Shown here piece by piece: positions 1-6,080 of a stretch of DNA of 9,845 bases; within the stretch, counting starts at the first letter, position 1; the number at the start of each line of letters is the position of its first letter. The notes beneath the pieces were generated by a model that was not told the origin of the DNA, did no database searches, and was given only the letters and a program-made list of their open reading frames with translations. Source of the stretch: Sulfurovum sp. (lineage in GTDB: Bacteria > Campylobacterota > Campylobacteria > Campylobacterales > Sulfurovaceae); the NCBI GenBank assembly GCA_026983895.1, contig JALSTF010000179.1, forward strand, positions 1 to 9,845, read 5' to 3'. Both the position numbers and the translations under genes were made by a program.

Positions 1-1341
1 GAAACTCACTACCGCGTCACAGATCCCTTTGGACTTGTTGATACCCACAAAGAGCGAATTCAGGCCAAAGTGCGCACGGTTCTGCTCCTGTGTGTACTGT
101 CCGACATAGCCTGTCCCCTCTTTGGTCGCGAATATCAACTTGAAGAACTCGTCATCCTCAAGTTTCGTCCGTACTTTGACCACAGGAGCGAACGGTGATT
201 TGTATCCGCTTTTCTTGCTGACCGCACGTATCGTATAGTGATAATTGGTAGAACTCTCAAGATCCGTATCGGTAAAGCTCTGGCCTCCTGCGATCCCGAC
301 TTTCGTACGTTCGTTGCAGGCATCTTTGTCCTTGGTGCTGCGGTAGATCTCAAAGAAGATATCATCCCGCACTTCATACTTCCAGACCAGTGTCACAGAA
401 TTGGCCGTTCTGTCCTCCAGAGTAAATTCCTCAACCCTGCCCGGTGCATAGGACGAGTAGTTGACCACTTCGGAAAAAGCTTTCTTGAGTGCCGGGATAT
501 TCTCATGGATACTGCTGCTCATACTTTTCATATAGTCCGGGATATTCTTCGTCCCCACTTCGACCACCATGGCAAGGATACCTCTGGAATAGTAGTACTC
601 CCTTCCGCTTCCCGAAATGAGATGTGCCGGCGGCTTTCCTCTGTGGATACCATACTTCCTGCCGGTGATCTTCATGAATTCATCATTCATATTGGCAGCC
701 AGGACATTCATATCGGTCCCGTCCATCTCCGCTTCATGCTTGAACTTGTGTGCCGGAAAAAAGACATTCCCCTGTGAGTGGTAATCAAGGGCAATGGTGA
801 TATTTTCATGGGTATCAACGAATTCTTTGATAGCCCTTGTCTCTGCTTCGGAAAAAGGCTCTTCTCCTCCATAGACATTTGAACTTGTATCTTTCTGCTT
901 GACAAAACCTATGGAAAAGTTTCGGTTCAGGTCGACACCGTAGGTACCGTCATGGTTTTTACGGCGGTTCTTTCTCCAGAAAGAGAAATGCTTGCGTGAA
1001 TACTCATACCCGTCGGGATTAAGGCAGGGTACCATATAGAGCGTTGATTCATTCAGTGTACGTTCAAGCTCGGGGTCCACATCCTGGTTCTCTGCCACAT
1101 GCCCGATGAATTTCAATGCAAGTTCGTGGCCGATCCACTCTCTGGCATGGATACTCCCGGTATAGAGCAGTGCCGGTTTTTCATCCGCCTTTTCTATATT
1201 TTTTGATATTTTGGCAAGGACAATGTCGCGTCCTTCATAGGTCGTACCTATCTTGATGATCTCAATGAGATCGGGGTACTGTTTCTCCATATCATGGAGG
1301 AAATCCAGGCTTTCCTGGTAGGACATATATTGGTTTTTCAT
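1..1341 (-). CDS. M14 zinc carboxypeptidase with FnIII-like domain, C-terminus cut by window edge
   Basis: This frame is open for 447 codons and runs off the left edge, so the C-terminus is missing. The protein is a metallocarboxypeptidase, which removes C-terminal residues from peptides. Visible family signatures are the zinc ligands H65 and E68 in SIHAREW, the substrate-binding GVDLNRNF (135-142), the third zinc ligand H188 in DYHSQGN, and the catalytic glutamate E261 in MVVEVGT. Residues about 302-393 look like a fibronectin type III domain (SVTLVWK, STNYHYTIRAVS). Residues about 400-447 (TGYVGQY, HFGLNSLFVG, AVVSF) recall DNRLRE/CBM96-type beta-sandwich repeats, which is a weak match by eye. 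The start is the ATG at 1341: an in-frame TAA lies two codons upstream and no earlier start is possible. The ribosome site is poor (AAGG about 13 nt away). No signal peptide is seen, because the peptidase fold begins almost at residue 1; this is odd for a protein with surface-type accessory domains. It follows the two ATP-grasp genes in the same direction. Confidence 0.93.
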   Translation of the reverse strand, partial: MKNQYMSYQESLDFLHDMEKQYPDLIEIIKIGTTYEGRDIVLAKISKNIEKADEKPALLYTGSIHAREWIGHELALKFIGHVAENQDVDPELERTLNESTLYMVPCLNPDGYEYSRKHFSFWRKNRRKNHDGTYGVDLNRNFSIGFVKQKDTSSNVYGGEEPFSEAETRAIKEFVDTHENITIALDYHSQGNVFFPAHKFKHEAEMDGTDMNVLAANMNDEFMKITGRKYGIHRGKPPAHLISGSGREYYYSRGILAMVVEVGTKNIPDYMKSMSSSIHENIPALKKAFSEVVNYSSYAPGRVEEFTLEDRTANSVTLVWKYEVRDDIFFEIYRSTKDKDACNERTKVGIAGGQSFTDTDLESSTNYHYTIRAVSKKSGYKSPFAPVVKVRTKLEDDEFFKLIFATKEGTGYVGQYTQEQNRAHFGLNSLFVGINKSKGICDAVVSF

Positions 1342-1404
1342 TTTTTAAATCAGCCTTATAATCGTATGAATAGTTCAATCCACTGCTGTGAACTCAAATA
1401 TGCC

Positions 1405-1427
1405 TCTCCCGTGCAGTACACGGGAGA
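1405..1427. other. Perfect 23-bp dyad (hairpin or operator) between ATP-grasp and M14 genes
   Basis: Two 9-base arms (TCTCCCGTG and CACGGGAGA) flank a 5-base centre, CAGTA. In the minus-strand transcript the hairpin would lie 22 nt after the ATP-grasp stop codon and 63 nt before the M14 start. There is no T-run after it in that direction (GGCATATTTG follows); the T-run comes before it instead. It is therefore not a standard intrinsic terminator. It could be a transcript-processing or attenuating hairpin, or a symmetric protein-binding site. The rest of the 108-bp gap (1342-1449) holds an AT-rich stretch with TATAAG near 1356-1361 on the minus strand, a possible but unsupported -10 for M14. 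Confidence 0.5.
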
Positions 1428-1449
1428 AAAACGATGAATTTATACATCT

Positions 1450-2877
1450 TTAAAGCTTATCTTTCAATGATTTCCACTCTTTTTTCAGTTTTTTGAGGAA
1501 TTTGTCCTTGAACCATGTGAATTCTTCGGAGATCTTTTCCGGTGCTGTCTCCAGGGCATGGACCAGTTCTGTTGTATCGAACCTGTCCATGATCTTCTCG
1601 GCTTTTTTCTTTCCGATCCCTTCTACGGAACGAAGCAGTTTCTCCACCTTTTCCTCCGTCATTTCAATCATATTTTCCTGTTCGGCACTTTCGTTAGCCT
1701 CGTCGTCATTATAATGCGGATTGCTCTGTGCATGTACTTTTCTGATGGTATGACCGTAATTGTCCTGGAAATTCCACTTCTCACTCGGCCACTCTTCTTG
1801 GGTCCTGTCTTCTGTAAGCAGCATCGGATAGAGGCTGTCAAGTTCATGCAGATACATTTCACCCTCTTCGGTTACCTTGGTCTTGCTGTCAAGGAAGAAA
1901 GCCCCGTCATAACTAGGCGTATAGCGGCCGAAAGTAATGTAACGCAGCGTTCTGAGCACAGAAGCATCCATTTTGCCAAGCTCTTCCCAGTTGTAGAGAG
2001 GAATGTTCGGCAGAGGAAATCTTCCATTGGAGAATTTCCACATCAGGTACTGGCCGATCCAGTCTCTGATGTACGGGAAGGCAGCAAACGCTGTGGCACA
2101 TTCGAGGATACGGTACTTGCCGTCTTCACCTACGGCAACATCGCATGCCCAGTACTCGGCATTGGCCGCTTTGGAAACTTTAACCGCCAGGTCAAGCAGC
2201 TCTTTGGGAACATCCATATAATCCATACTTCCGCCCTGTGACGTGTTGGTCAGCCATTCGCCCTCAGGCGGTCTTCTCCAGAAAGCACAGACCGGTTTGT
2301 GGCCGATAAGCATGACACGGACATCCGCTTCCATAGGTACGAAATCCTGCATATAGACAGGGTGGTACTTCTTCTGAGCCAAAAGGTTGTGTGCTTCCTG
2401 CGCGGAGTCTACCTTGTGGACGAAGTATCCACCGTAGTTTGACGGGCCGTAGGATTTTTTGATGATCTTCGGGAAAACTGTGGAGTCGATGAACTTATCC
2501 GCCTTTTCATGATCGTAGAAGATGTATGTCTTCGGAATGGGTATGTCGTATTTCCAGGCAAAACGCGTCACATTCTCTTTGGACTTGTTGGAGAACTGTG
2601 TATCCATGGAAGGGATGAACTGCACATGCGGAAGTTCTCTGGCGATCTCCCTGAAAGTCTCATAAGCCGTAGCGGGGATATTCCCTATAAGTACATCGAT
2701 CTTCTTTCTTTTGACCTCTTTGATGAATCTTGCCTTGTCATTCTTCCAGTGGTACGTGACTGTCTCTATTTTATCCGGCCAGCCTTTGAAGTTCGATTTG
2801 TCGAAAAATCTCAATACATAATCAAGATAGAGTAATCCGAGCTTTGGTAGTTTCTGCTGTTTTTTCTTTTTTGCCAT
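1450..2877 (-). CDS. RimK-like ATP-grasp ligase fused to a C-terminal helix-hairpin-helix domain
   Basis: The 475-residue protein has an ATP-grasp fold, whose members activate a carboxylate with ATP and join it to an amine or thiol. After a basic start (MAKKKKQQK) come a pre-ATP-grasp region (about 12-90), the nucleotide-binding segment PKIIKKSYGPSNYGG (136-150) and the core EADVRVMLIGHKPVCAFWRR (183-202) with N211. The metal-site strands hold D246 (ACDVAVG) and E259 (ILECATAF). The usual E-x-N metal motif is E-C-A here, so the Asn ligand is replaced by Ala261. Residues about 410-450 (LLRSVEGIGKKKAEKIMDRF) form a helix-hairpin-helix motif of the RuvA/UvrC kind, usually a DNA- or protein-binding element, followed by a lysine-rich tail. 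The ATG at 2877 has AAGGA nine bases upstream. The gene follows the other ATP-grasp gene by 13 bp, and that gene's stop abuts this ribosome site, so the two are probably translated from one message. The substrate is unknown. Confidence 0.85.
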   Translation of the reverse strand: MAKKKKQQKLPKLGLLYLDYVLRFFDKSNFKGWPDKIETVTYHWKNDKARFIKEVKRKKIDVLIGNIPATAYETFREIARELPHVQFIPSMDTQFSNKSKENVTRFAWKYDIPIPKTYIFYDHEKADKFIDSTVFPKIIKKSYGPSNYGGYFVHKVDSAQEAHNLLAQKKYHPVYMQDFVPMEADVRVMLIGHKPVCAFWRRPPEGEWLTNTSQGGSMDYMDVPKELLDLAVKVSKAANAEYWACDVAVGEDGKYRILECATAFAAFPYIRDWIGQYLMWKFSNGRFPLPNIPLYNWEELGKMDASVLRTLRYITFGRYTPSYDGAFFLDSKTKVTEEGEMYLHELDSLYPMLLTEDRTQEEWPSEKWNFQDNYGHTIRKVHAQSNPHYNDDEANESAEQENMIEMTEEKVEKLLRSVEGIGKKKAEKIMDRFDTTELVHALETAPEKISEEFTWFKDKFLKKLKKEWKSLKDKL

Positions 2878-2890
2878 TTTTGTTTTCCTT

Positions 2891-3790
2891 CTATTTTTTT
2901 GTTTTTCTGTCGATCATATCTACGATCAGGTCTATCTTCTTTTTGTTGAAATCCAATCCCATTTTTTCCTGTTCCGGTGTCGCGAATGCAGGAATGCCGT
3001 TCACCTCGAGGACCACATACTCTTCTTTCTCAAGATCATAGATGATATCCACGCCTGCAATATCCGTACCGCAAACCCTGGCCGCCTTCTTTGCAATGGC
3101 GATCACTTCATCATCCGGTTCCCTGAGAAAGACCGAACCGCCGCTTGTCACATTGGTACGCCAGTCCGTTTTGCTCGCCTTTCGTCCGTAGCATCCCACG
3201 AACTCCCCGTCGACGATGTCCACACGGAAATCGGTATTATCATACTTGACGAATTTCTCCACATAGAAGAATCGCAGGTCCATCTGGTTCAGGAAAGGCA
3301 GCAGCATATCAAGTGTCTCCTGGCTCTCTATTTTCGTCAGGCCCACTCCGCCCCAGCCGTCAGTCGGCTTGTAAACCATTCTGCTCCATTTTTTCATGAT
3401 GCGCTCAAGCTGATGGGTATCATCTCTGTGGCAAAGCTGAAAATCCGGTGTAGCGATCCCATGCTGCTGAAGCAGGAAGGAGGTCTGGAACTTGTCTTCT
3501 GTCAAAGCGAACGCATCGTAGGAGTTGATCATGGGGATGACGCGGCTCAGTGCCTGATACAAAAAGACTTGATACTGTGTCTGTTCCCCTGCATTGTACG
3601 AGAAGAAGAGGTCTAGTTTGTCCACTTTGATCTTGCCGTGGTAAATATGCCCTTTTTTGGCAATCGCCTGCCGCAGGTTGATATCGGTCACCGTATCGAT
3701 CCCTCTCTCTTTAAGCTTTCTTACGATCTTTTTCTGGATCTTGTCGCCACCGCCGTTACTGTACAGCCACATACCTATCTTTCTGGACAT
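2891..3790 (-). CDS. RimK-like ATP-grasp ligase, first gene of the ligase operon
   Basis: This is a 299-residue ATP-grasp protein, about the normal length for RimK-type ligases (E. coli RimK adds glutamates to ribosomal protein S6). Landmarks are TEDK (97-100) opening the ATP-grasp domain, the phosphate-binding loop VYKPTDGWGGVGL (139-151), YVEKF (176-180), DFRVDIVDGEF (187-197), the RTNVTSGGS segment (211-219), and the metal-binding D248 (AGVDII) and E262/N264 (LEVNGIPAF). Unlike its downstream neighbour, all metal ligands are intact. The ORF can also begin at a GTG at 3793, but AGGAGG (3795-3800) lies four bases before the ATG at 3790 and would nearly touch the GTG, so I chose the ATG. The reaction is probably ligation of an amino acid or peptide. 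Glutathione-synthase-like or S6-type activity cannot be told apart from sequence alone. A candidate promoter lies just upstream, followed by the MITE-like element. Confidence 0.88.
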   Translation of the reverse strand: MSRKIGMWLYSNGGGDKIQKKIVRKLKERGIDTVTDINLRQAIAKKGHIYHGKIKVDKLDLFFSYNAGEQTQYQVFLYQALSRVIPMINSYDAFALTEDKFQTSFLLQQHGIATPDFQLCHRDDTHQLERIMKKWSRMVYKPTDGWGGVGLTKIESQETLDMLLPFLNQMDLRFFYVEKFVKYDNTDFRVDIVDGEFVGCYGRKASKTDWRTNVTSGGSVFLREPDDEVIAIAKKAARVCGTDIAGVDIIYDLEKEEYVVLEVNGIPAFATPEQEKMGLDFNKKKIDLIVDMIDRKTKK

Positions 3791-3829
3791 CACTCCTCCT
3801 CTTATTAATGTATAATTTTACTATAATTT

Positions 3830-3858
3830 ACTAAAATATCTTCAGAGAATGATTACAA
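3830..3858 (-). promoter_or_regulatory. Candidate promoter of the ATP-grasp operon
   Basis: On the minus strand TTGTAA (3853-3858) and TTTAGT (3830-3835) are separated by 17 bases. The region down to the start codon is very AT-rich. Predicted transcription would begin about 30 nt before the ATG at 3790. Both hexamers are imperfect (about 4 of 6), and other AT-rich boxes such as TATAGT (3820-3825) compete. The -35 box ends only 8 bp from the edge of the mobile-like element. Confidence 0.35.
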
Positions 3859-3866
3859 AAAAATAA

Positions 3867-3897
3867 GGGCACCTCTAATAATAGGTGATACTCACAA
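3867..3897 (+). repeat. Left terminal inverted repeat of the MITE-like element
   Basis: This 31-bp arm matches the reverse complement of 4102-4132 at 28 positions. The three differences are at arm positions 13, 21 and 24, and the outer 12 bases are identical, as expected for transposase-recognised ends. The preceding four bases are ATAA. Confidence 0.85.
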
Positions 3898-4101
3898 CAT
3901 TTCCAGCTTTTGTCTAGGCTAGGCACTCTTTTGAAGGCCTAGCCGTAGCTAAGTCGAAAAAGAGTAACAACGCATAGGCGAAAGCTGGGAATGCCCGCAG
4001 GGTGGGTTTTGCAAACGCAATCTTTCACAAGATTCTTCCTTCATCTTAGCTATGGCTAGGACTTGAAAGCCTCTTGCAAAATCTTACATTTGCAAAACCC
4101 A

Positions 4102-4132
4102 TTGTGAGCATTACCTATTGTTAGAGGTGCCC
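4102..4132 (-). repeat. Right terminal inverted repeat of the MITE-like element
   Basis: This is the reverse-complement partner of the left arm. It is followed directly by ATAA (4133-4136), matching the bases before the left arm. It ends 29 bp before the M20 start codon, so any M20 promoter must lie partly or wholly inside the element. TTGTTA at 4118-4123 could act as a -35 box, but I see no convincing -10 partner. Confidence 0.85.
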
Positions 4133-4161
4133 ATAACATATTGATAAGATAAAGGGAAAGA

Positions 4162-5265
4162 ATGGGCAGTATCAATTTTAGTGAACTCAAAAAGATCATC
4201 GAGATCAACTCCTGGACAAAGAACAAAGAGGGGGTGGACAGGAACGGAGAGATCTTCGCCTACTGGCTCGAAGAGATCGGCTATACCCTTACCCGCTACC
4301 CCAGAGAAACCATCGGCGACCACCTGCATCTTACCGCCCCACAAAAAGAGGGCAAAAAACTCCTGCTGCTCGGCCATCTCGATACTGTTTTCCCTCCTGA
4401 CACTTTCGAAACATTCAAAGAGGATGAAGCATGGATCTACGGTCCCGGTGTCTGCGACATGAAAGGCGGCAATTATATTGCACTCCAGGCACTGCGAAAT
4501 GCCTATCAAAAATTCGGTGCGATCCACAACATCGATTTCCTGCTCGTCAGCGATGAAGAGACAGGCAGCGATGACAGTAAACACCTCTCGGCCAAACTGG
4601 CAAAAGCGTACGACTACTGTATGGTCTTCGAAGCAGCAGGCGTACATGACGAAGTGGTCATCGGCCGCAAAGGGGTGGGTACCTTTTTCATCGACATTGA
4701 AGGTATCGCCGCCCATGCGGGGAACCATTACGACAAAGGGGCCGATGCCAACCGGGAAGCTGCGGAAAAACTCCTGAGACTGGTCGCACTCACCGACCTC
4801 GACAAAGGCACCACGGTCAATGTAGGCAAAATGCACGGCGGTATCGGTGCCAACACCATCTCTCCCGAAGCCCACCTCACCTTTGAACTGCGCTATACCA
4901 CGACCGATGAAAGGGACAGGGTCCTTGCCGCCATCGATGAGATTGTCAACACTTCCTATGTAGAGGGCACCGAAGCGACGCTCAGCGGCGGCATCCAGAG
5001 AGATGTCATGCAGCCTACTCCCGAACAGGCAGCCTTCGTAGAAAAGATCAATACCCTGTGCAGTATCGACCTGCCTACTGAAAAGCGCGGCGGGGTAAGC
5101 GATGCCAATATCATCTCTTCACAGGGGGTTCCCACCCTCGACGGATGGGGGCCTTACGGCGATGGCGACCATACCGTCCATGAACGGGCATCGAAAAAGA
5201 GTTTTTCAGAAAGGATCGATCTCGTAACGGAGATCTTTGAACATTTTCTGGAAGGAAAATTCTAG
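4162..5265 (+). CDS. M20 family metallopeptidase, glutamate carboxypeptidase-like
   Basis: This 367-residue two-zinc hydrolase resembles carboxypeptidase G2/ArgE/DapE enzymes, which cleave amide bonds next to a free carboxylate, often releasing a C-terminal glutamate. Visible active-site elements are H72 and D74 (GHLDTVFP), bridging D99 (GPGVCDMKGG), catalytic E132 and zinc ligand E133 (SDEETGS), an acidic ligand E157 (VFEAAG), and a late histidine, probably H340 (GDGDHTVHERAS). The dimerisation lid is inserted after about residue 170 and includes AAHAGNHYDKGADANREAA. GGVSDANIIS (310-319) is typical of the family. Length is normal and there is no signal peptide, so it is probably cytosolic. 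AAGGGA (4152-4157) sits four bases before the ATG. It is divergent from the ATP-grasp genes across the MITE-like element and convergent with comF. A link to the ligase/M14 cluster is suggestive only; general peptide or amino-acid salvage is equally possible. Confidence 0.92.
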   Translation: MGSINFSELKKIIEINSWTKNKEGVDRNGEIFAYWLEEIGYTLTRYPRETIGDHLHLTAPQKEGKKLLLLGHLDTVFPPDTFETFKEDEAWIYGPGVCDMKGGNYIALQALRNAYQKFGAIHNIDFLLVSDEETGSDDSKHLSAKLAKAYDYCMVFEAAGVHDEVVIGRKGVGTFFIDIEGIAAHAGNHYDKGADANREAAEKLLRLVALTDLDKGTTVNVGKMHGGIGANTISPEAHLTFELRYTTTDERDRVLAAIDEIVNTSYVEGTEATLSGGIQRDVMQPTPEQAAFVEKINTLCSIDLPTEKRGGVSDANIISSQGVPTLDGWGPYGDGDHTVHERASKKSFSERIDLVTEIFEHFLEGKF

Positions 5266-5271
5266 CCCCGC

Positions 5272-5847
5272 CTACGCCTCCACATCGGCCAGTGTCAGGG
5301 CGAACAGCACATTGACATCGTGCTCCATCAGCACTTTCTGTGCTTCCTGCAATGTGATACCGGTCGTGATGATATCATCGACCAGGATCACATCGACACC
5401 CTCTTTCCCGCTGTAGACGAAATCTCTGGGGTTGTCCAGGCGGAACTGCAAAGATTTTCCCGAATAGTTCACCCTGTTGCGTGCCCTCAGTACGGCATGC
5501 TGAGGCCTGGCCTGTTTGTATTGCATACTGTGCGTCAGCAGTGCCACATGCGAATAGCCGTTCCTGACCACTTCATCGATCCCTACGATGAAGATCTCCC
5601 CCTCATCGTTCTCGGCGAATTCTTTGATGAAAGGGCGAAAAAAAAGTGCACCCAGTTTTTTATACACACGGTACCCTTCGGGTTTGTGCTTGGTATGCAG
5701 CAGCGATTCAAGTGTACTGTAGCGGAAAAAGCTGATGACATCCAGCGTTCCGACAGTTCTTGTTCTCACCGTCGGTACGAACAGGGTCTCTATGCATTTT
5801 TTGCATAAAATGCTTAAGCCTGGTTTGGAACAGGAAAAGCAGCGCAC
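5272..5847 (-). CDS. comF: ComF family phosphoribosyltransferase-like protein
   Basis: This 191-residue protein has the two parts expected of ComF: an N-terminal zinc ribbon with C3, C6, C15 and C18, and a C-terminal phosphoribosyltransferase fold with the PRPP-binding loop VDVILVDDIITTGITLQEA (151-169). ComF homologues (ComFC, GntX, CtsW) are needed for DNA uptake or nutritional use of DNA in several bacteria; in Campylobacter a homologue affects natural transformation. Their chemical reaction is not settled. The start is a GTG at 5847, only five bases after the DUF2905 stop, with no clear ribosome site of its own. Translational coupling is likely, and the zinc-ribbon cysteines leave little room for a later start. 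The stop codon is six bases from the M20 stop on the other strand, with no room for a conventional terminator, so the two transcripts probably overlap. Confidence 0.9.
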   Translation of the reverse strand: MRCFSCSKPGLSILCKKCIETLFVPTVRTRTVGTLDVISFFRYSTLESLLHTKHKPEGYRVYKKLGALFFRPFIKEFAENDEGEIFIVGIDEVVRNGYSHVALLTHSMQYKQARPQHAVLRARNRVNYSGKSLQFRLDNPRDFVYSGKEGVDVILVDDIITTGITLQEAQKVLMEHDVNVLFALTLADVEA

Positions 5848-5852
5848 GATCT

Positions 5853-6053
5853 CTACTTTCCCATGATCCGGAAGATCAAAGAGAGGAGAGCGGAGACCAG
5901 CAGCATGGAGGTCAACGGTATGAAAACAAAGGTATGTTCCCCTTTGTAGCGAATATCTCCGGGAAGATGGCCAAACCAGTTCAAAAGGCCGAATTTGTAA
6001 GCAATTCCCGCAATGATCAATCCCAGTCCAACCGCTATCAGTGTATTTCCCAT
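5853..6053 (-). CDS. DUF2905 family small membrane protein
   Basis: A 66-residue protein with two hydrophobic helices, about residues 3-27 and 41-64, joined by the conserved loop GHLPGDIRYKGEHTF (28-42). This pattern and length match the DUF2905 family of inner-membrane proteins, whose function is unknown. The ATG at 6053 follows AAAGG (6060-6064) at a six-base spacing. It begins 27 bp after the res stop and is followed by comF after five bases, so it appears to be the middle gene of a res-DUF2905-comF run. Its association with comF suggests this pair belongs to the host chromosome and that res lies next to it by insertion; that is inference. Confidence 0.9.
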   Translation of the reverse strand: MGNTLIAVGLGLIIAGIAYKFGLLNWFGHLPGDIRYKGEHTFVFIPLTSMLLVSALLSLIFRIMGK

Positions 6054-6080
6054 TTTTTGCCTTTGTATTAGTATAAGCTG

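Larger units (their letters stand above)
3867..4132. mobile_element. MITE-like non-autonomous element with 31-bp terminal inverted repeats
   Basis: This 266-bp element accounts for most of the 368-bp gap between the ATP-grasp and M20 genes. Its ends are 31-bp inverted repeats starting GGGCACCTCTAA, with 28 of 31 positions matching. It is flanked by ATAA on both sides (3863-3866 and 4133-4136), a likely 4-bp target duplication. It has no plausible coding frame, so it would need a transposase supplied elsewhere. GGG-ended repeats with short AT-rich duplications occur in IS5-type transposons, but I cannot assign a parent family. The interior is packed with further inverted repeats: CCAGCTTT/AAAGCTGG (3903-3910, 3981-3988), GGCTAGGC/GCCTAGCC (3917-3924, 3937-3944), a 16-base pair with one mismatch (3938-3953, 4045-4060) and a perfect 13-base pair (4003-4015, 4089-4101). 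It could fold into a multi-branched cruciform or RNA. Confidence 0.8.

Noticed and set aside
238..777. 179-codon plus-strand open frame opposite the M14 gene
   Set aside because: The minus-strand frame carries complete M14 catalytic motifs; the plus-strand frame is a shadow.
1405..1427. Dyad as a Rho-independent terminator of the ATP-grasp operon
   Set aside because: No T-run follows the stem on the minus strand; the T-run precedes it, and no gene ends here on the plus strand.
2891..3790. Member of the GAK system (ATP-grasp with XXXCH, CofD-like and amphi-Trp proteins)
   Set aside because: None of the companion genes is present in the window, and I cannot confirm the family from the sequence by eye.
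3867..4132. Riboswitch or attenuator for the M20 gene
   Set aside because: The terminal repeats and flanking ATAA duplication explain the symmetry better, and no known riboswitch pattern is visible. A secondary RNA role is left open in the findings.
4111..4875. 254-codon open frame antisense to the M20 gene
   Set aside because: It lies almost wholly over the M20 gene on the opposite strand, starts inside it, runs into the MITE-like element, and has no ribosome site or family signature; a shadow of a high-GC coding frame.
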